A stretch of 7,040 bases of DNA from NCBI GenBank assembly GCA_043738565.1, contig JAYUGA010000036.1:1-7040 (forward strand). Reading direction: 5' to 3'. The notes under the pieces were generated by a model that did no database searches, was not told the origin of the DNA, and was given only the letters and a program-made list of their open reading frames with translations. Below are positions 6,105 to 7,040 of the stretch, in pieces; the stretch's first letter is position 1; every line of letters begins with the position of its first letter. Source of the DNA: Stagnihabitans sp043738565 (GTDB lineage Bacteria > Pseudomonadota > Alphaproteobacteria > Rhodobacterales > Rhodobacteraceae). A program made the position numbers and the translations under genes.

Positions 6105-6855
6105 AGCCAAGAGAGCGCGCAGACGAGATGGAGGGCGGCGAGGAAGTTTCTGGCGGTTTTCTCGTAGCGTGTGGCGATGCCTCGGAAGTGTTTGATCGTG
6201 TTGAAGAAACGCTCAACAAGGTTGCGCTCCCGATAGAGGGCGAAGTCGCATTCCCGTTTGACGATGCGATTTGATTTGGGCGGGATCACCGCCGTGATGG
6301 CGCGGATTTTCAGGCTGTGGAGGAAGGCGTCGCTATCATAACCCTTGTCGGCGAGGATGGCACCGGGCCGGAGCTGAGCGGTCAGCGCCTCGGCCCGGGT
6401 GATGTCATGGGCTTGTCCGCCGGTGAGGCTGAGGGCGATGGGAAGCCCAAGCGCGTCGACGACGGCATGGATTTTGGTGGTAAGCCCGCCCCGCGAGCGG
6501 CCTGTGGCCTGGTCGAGCCCCCCTTTTTACGCGCCCCGGCGCTGTGCTGATGGGCGCGCACGATGTTGGCATCGATCATCGCGTATTCGTTGTCGGAGTC
6601 ATCGGACAAGGCCTTGAAAAGGTTGTTAAAAACCCCGCTTGCTGCCCAACGCGAGAACCGCGTGTGGGTGTTTTTCCAGCCGCCGAACCGCTCGGGCAGA
6701 TCGCGCCAAGGCGCACCGGAGCGGAACTTCCAGATCACCGCCTCGACAAACAGCCGGTTGCCTTTGTCACTGTTGCGCCCGACACTCCCCGGACGCCCGG
6801 GCAACAGTTTCTCAATTCGGGCAAACTGATCGTCCCGCAAACCATAGCGCTTCAT
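6098..6855 (-). CDS. IS5-family DDE transposase, OrfAB fusion by -1 frameshift
   Basis: Reading from ATG 6855 in frame to the slippery site (heptamer 6526-6520), stepping back one base, and continuing to TGA 6100-6098 gives a 252-residue transposase. The DDE triad is D95 (MIDANIVRAH), D170 (LADKGYD) and E215. The IS4/IS5 signature Y-x2-R-x3-E-x6-K is complete at Y208, R211, E215 and K222. The N-terminal part (residues 1-90) has the helix-turn-helix-containing DUF4096-type region with the WRDLPERFG block. An AAGGGA ribosome site (6868-6863) sits 7 bases before the ATG. In the second frame there is no ATG, GTG or TTG between the slip site and 6289, so the segment carrying D170 can be made only through the frameshift. 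The enzyme would cut and rejoin the element's ends. All catalytic residues are intact, so it may be active. Confidence 0.88.
6382..6855 (-). CDS. IS5-family transposase OrfA (unshifted product)
   Basis: Without a frameshift, translation from ATG 6855 gives 157 residues and stops at 6384-6382. The first 112 residues are the genuine N-terminal transposase region (DNA-binding part plus the first catalytic Asp, D95); after the slip site the reading becomes Pro/Ser/Arg-rich and no longer resembles a transposase. In related elements such short products can limit transposition by competing for the ends; here that is only an inference. Confidence 0.7.
   Translation of the reverse strand: MKRYGLRDDQFARIEKLLPGRPGSVGRNSDKGNRLFVEAVIWKFRSGAPWRDLPERFGGWKNTHTRFSRWAASGVFNNLFKALSDDSDNEYAMIDANIVRAHQHSAGARKKGGSTRPQAARGAGLPPKSMPSSTRLGFPSPSASPADKPMTSPGPRR
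6518..6528 (-). promoter_or_regulatory. programmed -1 frameshift site in the transposase
   Basis: On the minus strand the run is A5G6, and in the OrfA frame it is read AAA AAG GGG GGC. The heptamer A AAG GGG (6526-6520) is a perfect X XXY YYZ slippery site. After the -1 step the protein continues G-L-D-Q-A-T-G-R, the normal IS427-type continuation as I recall it. No stimulatory downstream structure was checked. Confidence 0.75.
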
Positions 6856-6916
6856 CCACAGATCCCTTCTTGCAAGGACTACTGTGAATCACGCTTTACC
6901 CGATTTGCGAATCCCC

Positions 6917-6934
6917 TAAATGAGGACAGGCCCT
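6917..6934 (-). repeat. IS terminal inverted repeat, right copy (transposase 5' side)
   Basis: Read on the minus strand it is AGGGCCTGTCCTCATTTA, pairing with the left end at 17 of 18 positions. It lies about 60 bases upstream of the transposase start, so the transposase promoter should be in or next to this repeat. Confidence 0.88.
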
Positions 6935-7040
6935 GGAGCATCTACATAATCATCTTGACACGCCAGAGAACCGTGACCGGGATCACACTTTTCGACACCA
7001 CAAGTTGCCAACCGGTTAACCGCCCGTATGGCTCCCCTGT
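6935..7040. other. right flank of the IS, no gene recognised
   Basis: This 106-base stretch has no plausible coding frame. It holds a perfect -35 box TTGACA (6955-6960) with no matching -10 at 16-18 bases, and two overlapping 8-bp palindromes, AACCGGTT (7010-7017) and GGTTAACC (7014-7021). It may be the upstream region of a gene beyond the window. Confidence 0.4.

Larger units (their letters stand above)
6087..6934 (-). mobile_element. IS5-family (IS427-like) insertion sequence, 848 bp, apparently complete
   Basis: Both ends carry an 18-bp inverted repeat with one mismatch (6087-6104 and 6917-6934). The element holds a DDE transposase in two overlapping frames on the minus strand filling nearly the whole length; the transposase stop TGA (6100-6098) lies inside the left repeat. 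Size, two-frame layout and protein motifs fit the IS427 group of the IS5 family. The bases just outside (CGT before 6087, GGA after 6934) are not duplicates, and moving the end by one base (GTA against TGG) does not produce one, so no target-site duplication is visible. Confidence 0.9.

Noticed and set aside
5271..6167. A 298-codon + strand frame opposite the DUF1223 gene and running into the IS
   Set aside because: His/Arg-rich shadow composition; it crosses the IS border, while the minus-strand DUF1223 reading has a signal peptide and family motifs.
6075..6897. TCACGCTTT occurring just outside the IS (6075-6083) and again near its right end (6889-6897)
   Set aside because: Nine bases in the same orientation, one copy outside and one inside the element, not positioned like a target duplication or a terminal repeat; probably chance.
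627..7021. GTTAAC sites at about 628, 720 and 7015, possible dispersed operator
   Set aside because: A six-base palindrome in three unrelated intergenic places with no shared flanks; not enough to claim a regulon.
1..7040. CRISPR array, tRNA, rRNA, phage genes, toxin-antitoxin pair or a defence system
   Set aside because: No regularly spaced repeats, no cloverleaf or rRNA-like segment, and every substantial gene is accounted for by housekeeping, envelope or transposase families.

Overview
The window looks like chromosome from a Rhodobacteraceae-type alphaproteobacterium. The evidence is the high GC (estimated by eye), the strong C/G preference at third codon positions, and the character of the proteins: a DddP-like M24 metalloenzyme, a divergent FliG, a DUF1223 periplasmic protein and an LpxL/HtrB-type acyltransferase. 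This assignment is an inference from gene content, not from a marker gene.

Layout. (1) 1-373, + strand: the C-terminal 123 residues of an M24-fold metalloenzyme. Its surviving active-site residues match the DMSP lyase DddP in identity and spacing. (2) 374-831: a 458-base stretch with one possible tiny minus-strand secreted peptide and a weak purB promoter candidate. (3) 832-2139: an intact purB (adenylosuccinate lyase). (4) 2186-3262: a full-length FliG-like protein with no flagellar genes beside it, followed by a possible bulged-stem terminator with a T7 tract. (5) 3396-4275: a ten-helix DMT (EamA) transporter broken by a single-base frameshift near 3864. Its stop overlaps the TTG start of (6) 4272-5159, a lipid A-type acyltransferase. 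(7) 5277-5981, minus strand: an exported DUF1223 thioredoxin-like protein, convergent with the acyltransferase. (8) 6087-6934: a complete IS5-family (IS427-like) insertion sequence of 848 bp, with 18-bp terminal inverted repeats (one mismatch). Its transposase is split over two frames joined by an A AAG GGG slippery heptamer. (9) 6935-7040: flank with no recognisable gene.

How the genes relate. The window is a mix of housekeeping and accessory genes, not one pathway. The only clearly coupled pair is the DMT transporter and the acyltransferase (TTGA overlap, both with TTG starts). purB and fliG are 46 bases apart and could share a transcript, although their functions are unrelated. The IS sits about 105 bases upstream of the DUF1223 start, with its transposase reading toward that gene, so it may have replaced or altered the upstream regulatory region.

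I did not find a convincing novel multi-gene system. The points most worth following up are the DddP-like active site, the isolated FliG with a changed FliM-binding motif, the recoding site in the transposase, the lack of a target-site duplication around the IS, and the transporter frameshift.
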